A DNA stretch of 8,612 bases, taken from NCBI GenBank assembly GCA_025351525.1, contig JANXVV010000397.1, forward strand, positions 1 to 8,612. Reading direction: 5' to 3'. The notes beneath the pieces were generated by a model. That model had not been told where the DNA came from. It saw only the letters and a program-made list of their open reading frames with translations, and did not search any database. Positions 1 to 6,263 of the stretch are shown in pieces. The translations under genes and the position numbers were made by a program. The first letter of the stretch is position 1. Each line of letters starts with the position of its first letter. This stretch comes from Humisphaera sp. GTDB lineage: Bacteria; Planctomycetota; Phycisphaerae; Tepidisphaerales; Tepidisphaeraceae.

Positions 1-261
1 GTGTTTCCTCGTGCTCTTCGTGCTTTCGTGGTGAATGACTCGGGCTAAGGAACGGGTCGCAAATAACTTCCCGGTTTTCAACGGTGCGGGGTGCCACAGG
101 TCGCGGTACTCCGAGACCTGTGCCGGCTTGGCCGAAAGACACAGGTCTCGGAGTACCGCGACCTGTGGCACCCCGCACCGTTGAAAACCGGGAAGTTATT
201 TGCGACCCGTTCCTTAGCCCGAGTCATTCACCACGAAAGCACGAAGAGCACGAGGAAACAC
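1..261. repeat. Large perfect inverted repeat (122-bp arms, 17-bp centre)
   Basis: Positions 1-122 are the exact reverse complement of 140-261; I compared the arms base by base and found no mismatch. The centre, 123-139, contains a small hairpin (CGGC at 124-127, GCCG at 131-134). Each arm also holds a nested inverted repeat: CACAGGTC at 95-102 pairs with GACCTGTG at 115-122, mirrored in the right arm. The outer ends carry CACGAA-type units spaced about 9 bp, a kind of intergenic repeat seen in Planctomycetota and Verrucomicrobiota (recalled, not searched). The left arm reaches the window edge, so the repeat may extend further. It lies 42 bp past the stop of the minus-strand NRAMP gene. Short ORFs that read through it are by-products of the symmetry. 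It could form a cruciform in DNA or a very long hairpin in RNA. Confidence 0.95.
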
Positions 262-303
262 TTTGAGAAAAGGCGATTAAAGCGAATCCAACGGTGGTTC
301 AAG

Positions 304-1758
304 CTAGCCACCCGTGATGATCCGCCAGGCTTGCTTCAGCACCTTCGGCAGACCGTAGATGTCCATCCCGGTGATGAGCACGGCACTGGTCCAGCCGGCA
401 ATCAGCAGAAACCAGCCGCTCTTCCACTTTCCCATCCGCTTGCGGGAGCTGGTGAAATGGAGCAGCGGGAACATCGCCAGGGGCAACTGTAGGGCCAGCA
501 CCACCTGACTCAAGGTCAGCAGGTCGTTCACGCTGCTGTCGCCGCGGATGCCGATGATCAGGATCGCCGGTGTGATGGCCAGCCCGCGCGTGATAAGCCG
601 TCGAATCCACGGCAGCATCCTCCAGTGCATGAAGCCTTCCATCACAACCTGACCGGCCAGCGTGCCGGTGATGGTGCTGGCCTGACCGCTGGCGAGCAAC
701 GCGATGGCGAACAGCGGACTGGCCGCCGCGACACCCAGCAGCGGCGCGAGGGTCAGATAGGCCATCCGAATCCAATCCGTCTCATCGTTGAATTGAACCG
801 TTTGCCCGCCCGCAACCGTGACACTTTGCTTCCCGTAAAACACCATGGCCGCCAGGACCAGGATGGCGGCGTTCACGAAAAACGCGATGGTCAGGGCGAC
901 GGTCGAATCGATGGTGTTAAATCGAATCGCCGTGCGAATGGCTTCTTCGTTTTTTTGTAGTTTTCGACTTTGCACCAGTGCCGAATGCAGATAAAGATTG
1001 TGCGGCATCACGGTGGCGCCGATAATTCCAATCGCCACGAAAAGCATCCCTTCCTTCCGGAATCCCGGCGTCAAAAGAGCGTGTCCCATTTCCAGAAAGC
1101 CGGGTTTGGTCGCTGGAAGAATGAAAATTTCAAGAAAATAGCACCCTGCGATGGTGGCAACCAGCACAAGGACGACCGACTCGATCTTTCGCATGCCGTA
1201 TCGTTGCAGGGCAAGCAGGAGGAACACATCCGCAGCCGTGATGAGCACCGCCCAGAAAATCGGGATGTGGAACAAGAGGTTGATGGCGACGGCGCTTCCC
1301 AGCACTTCCGCCAGATCGCACGCGCCTATCGCCAGCTCGCACAGCAGCCAGTTCGGCCACCGCATCCACGCGGGATACCAGTCGCGGCAGCATTGGGCCA
1401 GGTCCTTCCCCGTCACCACGCCCAACCGCGCGGAAAGGACTTGTAGAAAAATCGCCATGATGCTGGCGACCGCCACCACCCAGAGCAGGTCGTACTTGAA
1501 CGAAGCGCCGGCGGCCAAGTCGGTGCCCCAGTTGCCCGGGTCCATATAACCCACGCTAATCAGCAGCGCCGGCCCGGCGTAGGCTCGCCATTGCTTCCAA
1601 AAGCCGGCTTCGTGATTGGGTACGTCAACAGTGTTGTGAATGCCTTCCAGCGACATATGGTTCGCATCGGTCGCGATGGGGCGGGTGACATGGTTCACAT
1701 CGGCCAAGCCCGAAGTAACATCAAGTGATGTGTTTTGAGATACCTCGTTTTTTTTCAT
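304..1758 (-). CDS. mntH: NRAMP-family divalent metal (Mn2+/Fe2+) transporter, MntH-like
   Basis: A polytopic inner-membrane protein of 484 residues that should import Mn2+ (possibly Fe2+) with protons. Both NRAMP metal-site signatures are present: DPGN in TM1 (D73-N76, in GYMDPGNWGTDL) and MPH in TM6 (M251-H253, followed by NLYLHSALVQSR). The segment around CDLAEVLGSAVAINLLF (147-163) is also typical. It is somewhat longer than common MntH proteins because of a hydrophilic N-terminus of about 55 residues. The ATG at 1758 is preceded by a weak GGA-type ribosome site. An alternative start at Met35 (1656) would remove a poorly conserved-looking leader but has no ribosome site. The divergent neighbour is a DtxR/MntR regulator, which supports manganese as the substrate. 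A promoter and palindrome upstream (1861-1922) suggest metal-dependent repression. Family assignment is firm; metal specificity is inferred. Confidence 0.95.
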   Translation of the reverse strand: MKKNEVSQNTSLDVTSGLADVNHVTRPIATDANHMSLEGIHNTVDVPNHEAGFWKQWRAYAGPALLISVGYMDPGNWGTDLAAGASFKYDLLWVVAVASIMAIFLQVLSARLGVVTGKDLAQCCRDWYPAWMRWPNWLLCELAIGACDLAEVLGSAVAINLLFHIPIFWAVLITAADVFLLLALQRYGMRKIESVVLVLVATIAGCYFLEIFILPATKPGFLEMGHALLTPGFRKEGMLFVAIGIIGATVMPHNLYLHSALVQSRKLQKNEEAIRTAIRFNTIDSTVALTIAFFVNAAILVLAAMVFYGKQSVTVAGGQTVQFNDETDWIRMAYLTLAPLLGVAAASPLFAIALLASGQASTITGTLAGQVVMEGFMHWRMLPWIRRLITRGLAITPAILIIGIRGDSSVNDLLTLSQVVLALQLPLAMFPLLHFTSSRKRMGKWKSGWFLLIAGWTSAVLITGMDIYGLPKVLKQAWRIITGG

Positions 1759-1860
1759 GGACGATTCCGACTCAAGACGCCGTCAATTCACGGTCGCGGG
1801 TTCAACCGTCCTGCCGGTATCGAAGTAGGTAGGATAAAAATTTTCACCAGCCATTCCCGC

Positions 1861-1922
1861 TATTTTGAGCATTCAAAATAATATGTCAAGTGTATTCAAA
1901 TTTGTCAAGTGGATAATGTCAA
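1861..1922 (-). promoter_or_regulatory. mntH promoter region with candidate MntR operator
   Basis: On the minus strand, towards the NRAMP gene, this AT-rich stretch contains three TTGACA hexamers (plus-strand TGTCAA at 1884-1889, 1903-1908 and 1917-1922). The first is followed after 16 bp by CAAAAT (1862-1867), a 4/6 match to a -10 box. The second is followed after 19 bp by TATTAT (1878-1883). A perfect palindrome, TATTTTGA-GCAT-TCAAAATA, covers 1861-1880, overlapping the first -10 and most of its spacer. An AT-rich dyad of about 20 bp is the kind of site DtxR/MntR proteins bind, and binding here would block polymerase. The palindrome and hexamers are seen directly; the operator role is inference from position and from the divergent regulator. 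Confidence 0.6.
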
Positions 1923-1941
1923 GGTAGAGTTCGCAGGCAGG

Positions 1942-2133
1942 GCCATCGCATTTGAAATTTCCGGTCCCCTCCACCCGGTAATCCGGGGGGAGAATTAGGG
2001 TGAGGGGTCTTGCATTTTTCTTCTGCCGCGTCGAGAAATGAAACGTCTGCTCGCCACGAAGAAAGACCCCTCACCCTAACCCTCCCCCCATGAGTACATG
2101 TGGGGAGGGGACCGGAAAGCAAAATGCGATGGC
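1942..2133. repeat. Dispersed structured repeat, copy 1 (MITE/REP-like, ~192 bp)
   Basis: The element is bounded by perfect 12-bp terminal inverted repeats, GCCATCGCATTT at 1942-1953 and its complement at 2122-2133. After a 3-4 nt wobble each end continues with TTTCCGGTCCCCTCC. Inside are a hairpin at each end (about 1969-1992 and 2080-2110, each with a mismatch) and a perfect 17-bp inner stem (1995-2011 with 2063-2079), giving a cloverleaf-like fold. The reverse complement of this copy aligns over its whole length with 7743-7935. It has no coding capacity, so it is likely a non-autonomous mobile element or a REP-type structured repeat. Its motif CCCTCACCCTAACCCTC resembles GC-rich intergenic repeats found in many bacteria (recalled, not searched). 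It sits in the mntH-mntR gap, ending 42 bp before mntR. The rest of this intergenic region (1759-1860) shows nothing I recognise. Confidence 0.9.
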
Positions 2134-2175
2134 GCTGAGTTTGTACGATAGCCTTTTACCCCGACCGGAGATGAA

Positions 2176-2838
2176 ATGGCGAGCATCACCGTTGAGAACT
2201 ACCTCAAGCGCCTTTATCTCGAGCAACAAAACGCGCCCGGTGAACTGGTTTCCATGGGTCGGTTGGCCACTGCGATGGGAGTGGTGCCCGGCACGGTGAC
2301 GACGATGGTCAAGGCACTGGCGGATTCTGGGCTGGTGGCTTACGAGCCGCGAGGGGGCGTCAAGCTCACGCGCGGAGGCGAGCAACTGGCGCTGCACGTC
2401 CTTCGCCGCCATCGACTCGTCGAATTATTCCTGGTCAAAGTGCTCGGGTTGGACTGGTCCGAAGTTCACACCGAGGCGGATGACCTCGAGCACGCGATCT
2501 CGGATAAGGTACTGGAAAAAATCGATGAATATCTGGGCCGTCCCAGCGTCGATCCGCACGGCGACCCGATCCCCACCGCCAAGGGGAAACTCACCGAGGC
2601 GCACCTTGAGAGCCTGGCCGATTGCGAACTCGGTCGCGGCGTTCGCATCGCGCGCGTGCTCGACCAGGAGCCGGCGTTTCTACAATTCGTCGATCGCTGC
2701 GGTCTGATTCCAGGCGTCAATGTCAAAGTCGACGCGCGCGATGTACAATCGGATGCGGTCACCATTCGCCTTCACGGTCGACCCGCGGTGACCCTCGGAA
2801 CCGGCGCGGCTGCTAAAATTCTGGTCGAGCAGACGTAG
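2176..2838 (+). CDS. mntR: DtxR/MntR-family metal-dependent transcriptional regulator
   Basis: A 220-residue cytoplasmic repressor expected to bind Mn2+ (or Fe2+) and then shut off metal uptake genes. A winged helix-turn-helix spans about residues 5-68 (core around LATAMGVVPGTVTTMVKALA). A dimerisation and metal-binding domain spans about 70-135, and a FeoA/SH3-like C-terminal domain about 160-218. Metal ligands follow DtxR numbering: H79, E83, H98, E105 and H106. The residue at the DtxR Cys102 position is Asp (D102), and Asn8 lies where DtxR has Met10 and B. subtilis MntR has Asp8. The acidic residue instead of Cys fits the manganese-type branch better than the iron-type DtxR/IdeR branch. 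The ATG at 2176 is set by GGAG at 2167-2170 with 5-nt spacing. The gene is divergent from the NRAMP transporter, its probable target. The symbol reflects context and site residues and is not proven. Confidence 0.9.
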   Translation: MASITVENYLKRLYLEQQNAPGELVSMGRLATAMGVVPGTVTTMVKALADSGLVAYEPRGGVKLTRGGEQLALHVLRRHRLVELFLVKVLGLDWSEVHTEADDLEHAISDKVLEKIDEYLGRPSVDPHGDPIPTAKGKLTEAHLESLADCELGRGVRIARVLDQEPAFLQFVDRCGLIPGVNVKVDARDVQSDAVTIRLHGRPAVTLGTGAAAKILVEQT

Positions 2839-2860
2839 GTTTCTTTTTTTTGAGAAACCT
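2837..2860 (+). terminator. Weak hairpin after mntR (possible terminator)
   Basis: AGGTTTCT (2837-2844) pairs with AGAAACCT (2853-2860) around a T-rich 8-nt loop, beginning within the mntR stop codon. The T run is in the loop rather than after the stem, and the following bases are TGCCC, so this is not a standard intrinsic terminator. It may only attenuate read-through into the next gene. Confidence 0.3.
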
Positions 2861-2926
2861 TGCCCGGCGATGACGATAATTCGATACCCGAACGCAATGC
2901 GGAATGCTTGCGAGGAACGAAATTCA

Positions 2927-3883
2927 ATGATCCGATTCTACTTAATTCTCATCGTTTGTGTGGCAAGCCTTTCCACCCTCTGCCGCGCCGCCGATCTCCG
3001 CGTCGCCATGGTCCTTCCCGGTTCGGACAATGACAAAGGGTGGAACCAGATGGCTCGCGAAGGACTCGACCGGATCAAGAAGGAGCTCAAGGCCGAGACG
3101 CAGATCGTCACCAACGTGAAATCCGCCGACTTTTACACGCGCATCAGCAATTTCGCCGAGGATGGTTTTGAAGTGGTGATCTGTCATGGCGGGGAGTTTG
3201 AAAAAGTCGTGAAGGAAGCCGCGAAGAATTATCCCAAAACGCACTTCATCGTGGGGGGATGTCCGAACGAAATCCCCGGCGCGATCTGCGTTGATTTTAT
3301 GACGCGCGATGCCTCGCAACTGGTCGGTCTGGTTGCCGCCGGCGTCAGCAGAACGAAAACCGTGGCTTTTGTCGGGGCCGATCCGGTGGCTCCGCTCCAG
3401 GCGTGCTATGACGGCATGAAAGAGGGTCTGAAGTCCACCGATCCCGCCGTGAGCATTCTTCCGGCTCTGTGGACCAATAGTTGGGATTCCCCGACGATCG
3501 CCCGCGAGAAAACGCAAGCCGCCATCGCCGGCAATGCGGACGTGATCTATCAGAACGTCGACGCGGCGGCGATCGGTGTGTTCCAGGCGGTGCAGGATGC
3601 CAACAAGAGTGGAAAATCCATCGCCGCCTTCGGGTGCAACAGCAATCAAAACGGTCTCGCGCCCGATGTCATTCTCGGCAGCGTCGTGCTGAATGTTCCG
3701 CAGGCCTACCTCGATCTGGCTCGCGAGGCCGCCTCGGGTAAGCAAAAAAACGGCGCGGTGAAACTGGGGCTTGTGGGAGGCTACGTCGATCTGGTGCTCA
3801 ATGAAAAGCATCCGATGGTGACTCCGTCGCTCGTCGAAAAAGTAGCGGCGTTGCGAGCGGTTCTCGTCAAGCCGATAAAATGA
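2927..3883 (+). CDS. BMP/Med/PnrA-family periplasmic substrate-binding protein
   Basis: A secreted 318-residue solute-binding protein of the BMP (PnrA-like) family, whose characterised members bind nucleosides or related ligands and feed an ABC importer. A signal peptide is clear: MIR, a hydrophobic run FYLILIVCVASLSTL, and a cleavage site after CRA (residue 21). No convincing lipobox precedes Cys19, so it should be released rather than lipid-anchored. The mature protein begins with ADLRVAMVLPGSDNDKGWN, the conserved N-terminal ligand-site block (SDNDKGWN, 33-40). It continues with the alternating Rossmann-like pattern of type-1 binding proteins (VVICHGGEF, FIVGG, VAFVGAD, DVIYQNVDAAAIG, AAFGCN, GSVVLNV). 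The ATG at 2927 is chosen because AGGA at 2913-2916 precedes it and the signal peptide starts there. An ATG at 2870 would add 19 hydrophilic residues. No complete permease or ATPase follows. The ligand is unknown. Confidence 0.9.
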   Translation: MIRFYLILIVCVASLSTLCRAADLRVAMVLPGSDNDKGWNQMAREGLDRIKKELKAETQIVTNVKSADFYTRISNFAEDGFEVVICHGGEFEKVVKEAAKNYPKTHFIVGGCPNEIPGAICVDFMTRDASQLVGLVAAGVSRTKTVAFVGADPVAPLQACYDGMKEGLKSTDPAVSILPALWTNSWDSPTIAREKTQAAIAGNADVIYQNVDAAAIGVFQAVQDANKSGKSIAAFGCNSNQNGLAPDVILGSVVLNVPQAYLDLAREAASGKQKNGAVKLGLVGGYVDLVLNEKHPMVTPSLVEKVAALRAVLVKPIK

Positions 3884-3898
3884 TCGCGGGGCGTATCC

Positions 3899-4069
3899 AT
3901 GATCCGCGTCGACCGACGGTTACCCATCGGCCTACTACTTCTCACGGGCCTGTGCCTGTGGTACGCGTTTGGCCGCGCGGGGTGGTGGTATCCCACGCAA
4001 ATCATCGTACTGATCTTGCAGGCCGGATTTGCACTGAATCTTGCAGGCCCAGGATCTGGGCCGCACTGA
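3899..4069 (+). pseudogene. Short membrane ORF, possible 5' stump of an ABC permease
   Basis: An ATG ORF of 56 codons begins 15 bp after the BMP gene stop, with GGGG at 3888-3891 as a plausible ribosome site. It encodes two hydrophobic segments (about residues 8-25, RLPIGLLLLTGLCLWYAFG, and 33-50, TQIIVLILQAGFALNLAG), then stops after a short Gly/Pro-rich tail. BMP-type binding proteins are normally followed by permeases of the RbsC/LivH superfamily. Those open with similar helices, including an ALxLN-type motif, so this may be the start of such a permease whose remainder was lost. The end coincides with short direct repeats and a hairpin (4013-4070), consistent with a deletion junction. It could instead be a genuine small membrane protein. 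The permease identity is inference from position and hydrophobicity. Confidence 0.4.
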
Positions 4070-4070
4070 A
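4013..4070. repeat. Short direct repeats and hairpin at a probable junction
   Basis: ATCTTGCAGGCC occurs at 4013-4024 and again at 4038-4049. GCACTGAA occurs at 4031-4038 and 4063-4070. A 7-bp-arm palindrome, GGCCCAG-GAT-CTGGGCC, lies at 4046-4062 and is not followed by a T run. Together they suggest a slippage or recombination scar at the end of the truncated membrane ORF. Confidence 0.6.
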
Positions 4071-4073
4071 AAT

Positions 4074-4277
4074 CTAAAGCTCATACGGTACTACGCTGAA
4101 CTCTAAACCGATCTGAAGGCCTAACTGTTCGATCGATCGGATCGCACGCTGACCCTTCTCGGACCGGTTGCAAAGCTCACCGACATGGGCGATGTCATTC
4201 CGGAAGCGGTCGAGGTAAAACAGAATTGAAACGACATAACCTGTGCCGTGAGGTTCAAAAGAAGCGTGTCGCATCAA
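4074..4277 (-). other. Unidentified ORF, probable C-terminal gene remnant
   Basis: A minus-strand frame of up to 67 codons ends at a TAG at 4074-4076. The part from about 4240 down to 4077 has balanced composition and strong G/C third positions typical of real coding sequence here (for example YLDRFRNDIAHVGELCNRSE and GLEFSVVPYEL). The first residues overlap the sulfatase 5' end, have no ribosome site and look spurious. I read it as the C-terminal remnant of a gene cut off on the sulfatase side. I do not recognise the family. It could also be a chance ORF. No other gene is visible between 4070 and 4289. Confidence 0.3.
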
Positions 4278-4289
4278 CCGGGAGCAACC

Positions 4290-6143
4290 GTGAAGTTTTT
4301 GCCGCTATTGTCGTTCATCTTTGCATTGATGCTCTCGCCGGTTTCCCGCGCGGTGGATGGCGCATCCCCCACGCGTCAGCCGAACATCCTCTGGCTGGTC
4401 AGCGAAGACAACGACCCTCTGCTCGGCTGCTATGGCGACAAGTTTGCGCGCACGCCCAACCTCGATAAACTCGCCGGTGAGGGGGTGCTTTACCTCAACG
4501 CTTTCGCCAACGCACCGGTCTGCGCCCCCTCGCGCTCGACACTGATCACGGGCATGTATGCATCCACCCTTGGCACGCTCCACATGCGCAGCCGTTACCC
4601 GGTGCCGGCGGAATTTCGATTCTACTCGTCGTACTTGAAGGACGCCGGGTATTTCTGCATGAACCCCGCCAAGACTGACTACAACATCGCGGGTGATGAC
4701 AAGCAATCCTGGGACAAGGGCAAGTCGTGGAACGATGCACCCTCCGGCAAACCCTGGATGCTCGTGATCAACTCGATGACGACGCACGAGAGTTGCCTGC
4801 ATGGTTCGGTCGTTCACGAGGAGTATCTGAAAGAACCCTTTACGCTCCCGCCCTACCACCCGGATACGCCGGAGATTCGCAGCAACTGGGTCGAGTACTA
4901 CCACAAGATGACGAAGATGGACGCCGAGTTCGGCGCGATCCTCGACAAGCTTCGGAAGGATGGGTTGGCGGATGACACGGTGGTCTTCTACTACTCCGAC
5001 CACGGCGGAATCCTGCCGCGCAGCAAGCGGTTCGTTTACGATTCGGGATTGCATGTGCCGTTGATCGTGCGGTTTGGAAAAAACGTGCAGCACCTCGCCT
5101 CTGCCGCACCGGGTGCAAAGCTCGATCGTTTGGTAAGCTTCGTCGACCTGGCCCCTTCTCTTTTGAGCATGGCCGGGGCGAAGATTCCGCCACACTATCA
5201 AGGCCATGCATTTCTAGGCCCGGCGGCTACCGAGCCTCGACAAACCGTGTTCGGCTTTCGCGGTCGGATGGACGAGCGGTACGATCTTTCCTACACCGTC
5301 CGCGAAAAACAATACCGCCTCATCCACAACTACATGCCCCACCGCATCTACGGCCAGCATCTCGACTACCTCTGGAAGATGCCCGCGACCGTCTCCTGGC
5401 AACTAGCCTATCTCGCCGGAAAGTGCGACGTGACGCAGAGCGCCTTTTGGCGCGAGAAGCCTACCGAGGAACTGTATGATGAGACTGCCGATCCCTATGA
5501 GGTTCACAATCTCATCGACAATCCACAACAGGCCGCAACGCGCGATCGACTTCGAGCCGCGCTGCACGATCAGATGCTGACGAACCGCGACGCCGGGCTG
5601 CTGCCGGAATCCGACATGCTCGCGCGAGCCAACGGTAAGGCGATCTTCACGATGACGCATGATGATTCGCGGTACCCGTTCGAGCGTATCCTCGCCGCTG
5701 CCGATGTCGCGAGTTCCCGCGATGATGCTGCGCTGCCGAAGCTGATCGAATGGACCAAGGATGCGGACGCCGACGTGCGCTACTGGGCGGCGGTGGGTTG
5801 CTGCGTGCGGGGCTCCCATGCGAAATCGGCGGTGGCCGCACTTGAACCGCTGATGAAAGATTCATCGGCCCCGGTTCGAATCGCCGCCGAAGAAGCTCTG
5901 GTGCGTTTCGGTCGTTCGGATGCGCTGATGGACCTAGTCAATGAAATGGATAATCCGACTGGTGACCCGCTGTTGGCTATCAACACGCTCGAAGCCCTCG
6001 GTGACCTTGCCAAGCCCGCCGCCGATCTCATCGCCGCGAAAGTGAAGAAGGGTCTGCCGGGTGAAGGTCGCGCGAATGGTGAAACGGGCGACCGCTACTC
6101 CGACCGCGCGGCGGCTTCTTTGATGACGATGCTGGGGAAGTGA
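4290..6143 (+). CDS. Secreted sulfatase (formylglycine type) with C-terminal HEAT-like repeats
   Basis: A 617-residue exported arylsulfatase-superfamily hydrolase that should remove sulfate esters or N-sulfate from a polysaccharide. A signal peptide (KFLPLLSFIFALMLSPVSRA, cleaved near residue 21) is followed by the catalytic domain. Motifs seen: the N-terminal metal-site block NILWLVSEDNDPLLGCYGD (32-50), the CxPSR motif CAPSR with C78 as the formylglycine residue and R82, THES (165-168), and FYYSDHGG (233-240) with the D237/H238 metal ligands. The pattern resembles N-sulfoglucosamine sulfohydrolase-like (SGSH) sulfatases common in Planctomycetota; the substrate is not established. From about residue 466, alternating helical repeats (DADVRYWAAVGCC, SAPVRIAAEEALVRFG) form a HEAT-like tail. 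The GTG at 4290 is preferred because GGGAG lies at 4280-4284 and the signal peptide begins there. Another in-frame GTG at 4248 lacks a ribosome site. No maturase gene is in the window. Confidence 0.93.
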   Translation: MKFLPLLSFIFALMLSPVSRAVDGASPTRQPNILWLVSEDNDPLLGCYGDKFARTPNLDKLAGEGVLYLNAFANAPVCAPSRSTLITGMYASTLGTLHMRSRYPVPAEFRFYSSYLKDAGYFCMNPAKTDYNIAGDDKQSWDKGKSWNDAPSGKPWMLVINSMTTHESCLHGSVVHEEYLKEPFTLPPYHPDTPEIRSNWVEYYHKMTKMDAEFGAILDKLRKDGLADDTVVFYYSDHGGILPRSKRFVYDSGLHVPLIVRFGKNVQHLASAAPGAKLDRLVSFVDLAPSLLSMAGAKIPPHYQGHAFLGPAATEPRQTVFGFRGRMDERYDLSYTVREKQYRLIHNYMPHRIYGQHLDYLWKMPATVSWQLAYLAGKCDVTQSAFWREKPTEELYDETADPYEVHNLIDNPQQAATRDRLRAALHDQMLTNRDAGLLPESDMLARANGKAIFTMTHDDSRYPFERILAAADVASSRDDAALPKLIEWTKDADADVRYWAAVGCCVRGSHAKSAVAALEPLMKDSSAPVRIAAEEALVRFGRSDALMDLVNEMDNPTGDPLLAINTLEALGDLAKPAADLIAAKVKKGLPGEGRANGETGDRYSDRAAASLMTMLGK

Positions 6144-6260
6144 ACGGTCTTGATCCAAGTGCACCACATCTATTAGATGTTCCCCTCTTCGATTGTGCCG
6201 CATTGCGAGATTCCACTATGGCCCGCGAAGGTGTTCGTCAAAGAGATATCGCAGGGCCAT
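6144..6260 (-). pseudogene. DUF5615 (PIN-like) toxin gene, truncated and with a nonsense codon
   Basis: Starting at the ATG at 6260, 3 bp after the DUF433 stop, the frame reads MALRYLFDEHLRGP, then TAG (6216-6218, codon 15), then WNLAMRHNRRGEHLIDVVHLD. This matches, from memory, the N-terminus of DUF5615 proteins (pattern YLFDE.LRGPLW....RHN..G...IDV), where the stop replaces a residue that is usually Leu (TTG to TAG is one change). Recognisable homology stops at about 6150, right at the 3' end of the convergent sulfatase gene. The C-terminal half with its further acidic residues is missing. A ribosome site (GGGA) lies in the end of DUF433. Known DUF5615 proteins are Mut7-C/PIN-like and are commonly encoded directly after a DUF433 partner. 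This copy cannot make a complete protein. Confidence 0.75.
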
Positions 6261-6263
6261 GAT

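Noticed and set aside
84..492. Plus-strand ORFs (60 and 133 codons) across the left palindrome
   Set aside because: They run through the inverted repeat and into the antisense of the NRAMP gene, with low-complexity RKHEEHE-type translations typical of CACGAA repeats; no protein family is recognisable.
2837..2860. Canonical rho-independent terminator after mntR
   Set aside because: The T run lies in the loop, not after the stem; kept only as a weak hairpin.
2942..3811. 289-codon minus-strand ORF opposite the BMP gene
   Set aside because: It is the antisense shadow of a clear BMP-family gene in GC-rich codon context; its translation shows no domain.
4305..5207. 300-codon minus-strand ORF opposite the sulfatase
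   Set aside because: Antisense shadow; the plus strand carries all sulfatase motifs in order.
5934..6203. 89-codon minus-strand ORF at the sulfatase 3' end
   Set aside because: Only its first ~20 residues are the DUF5615 remnant; the rest is antisense of the sulfatase C-terminus.
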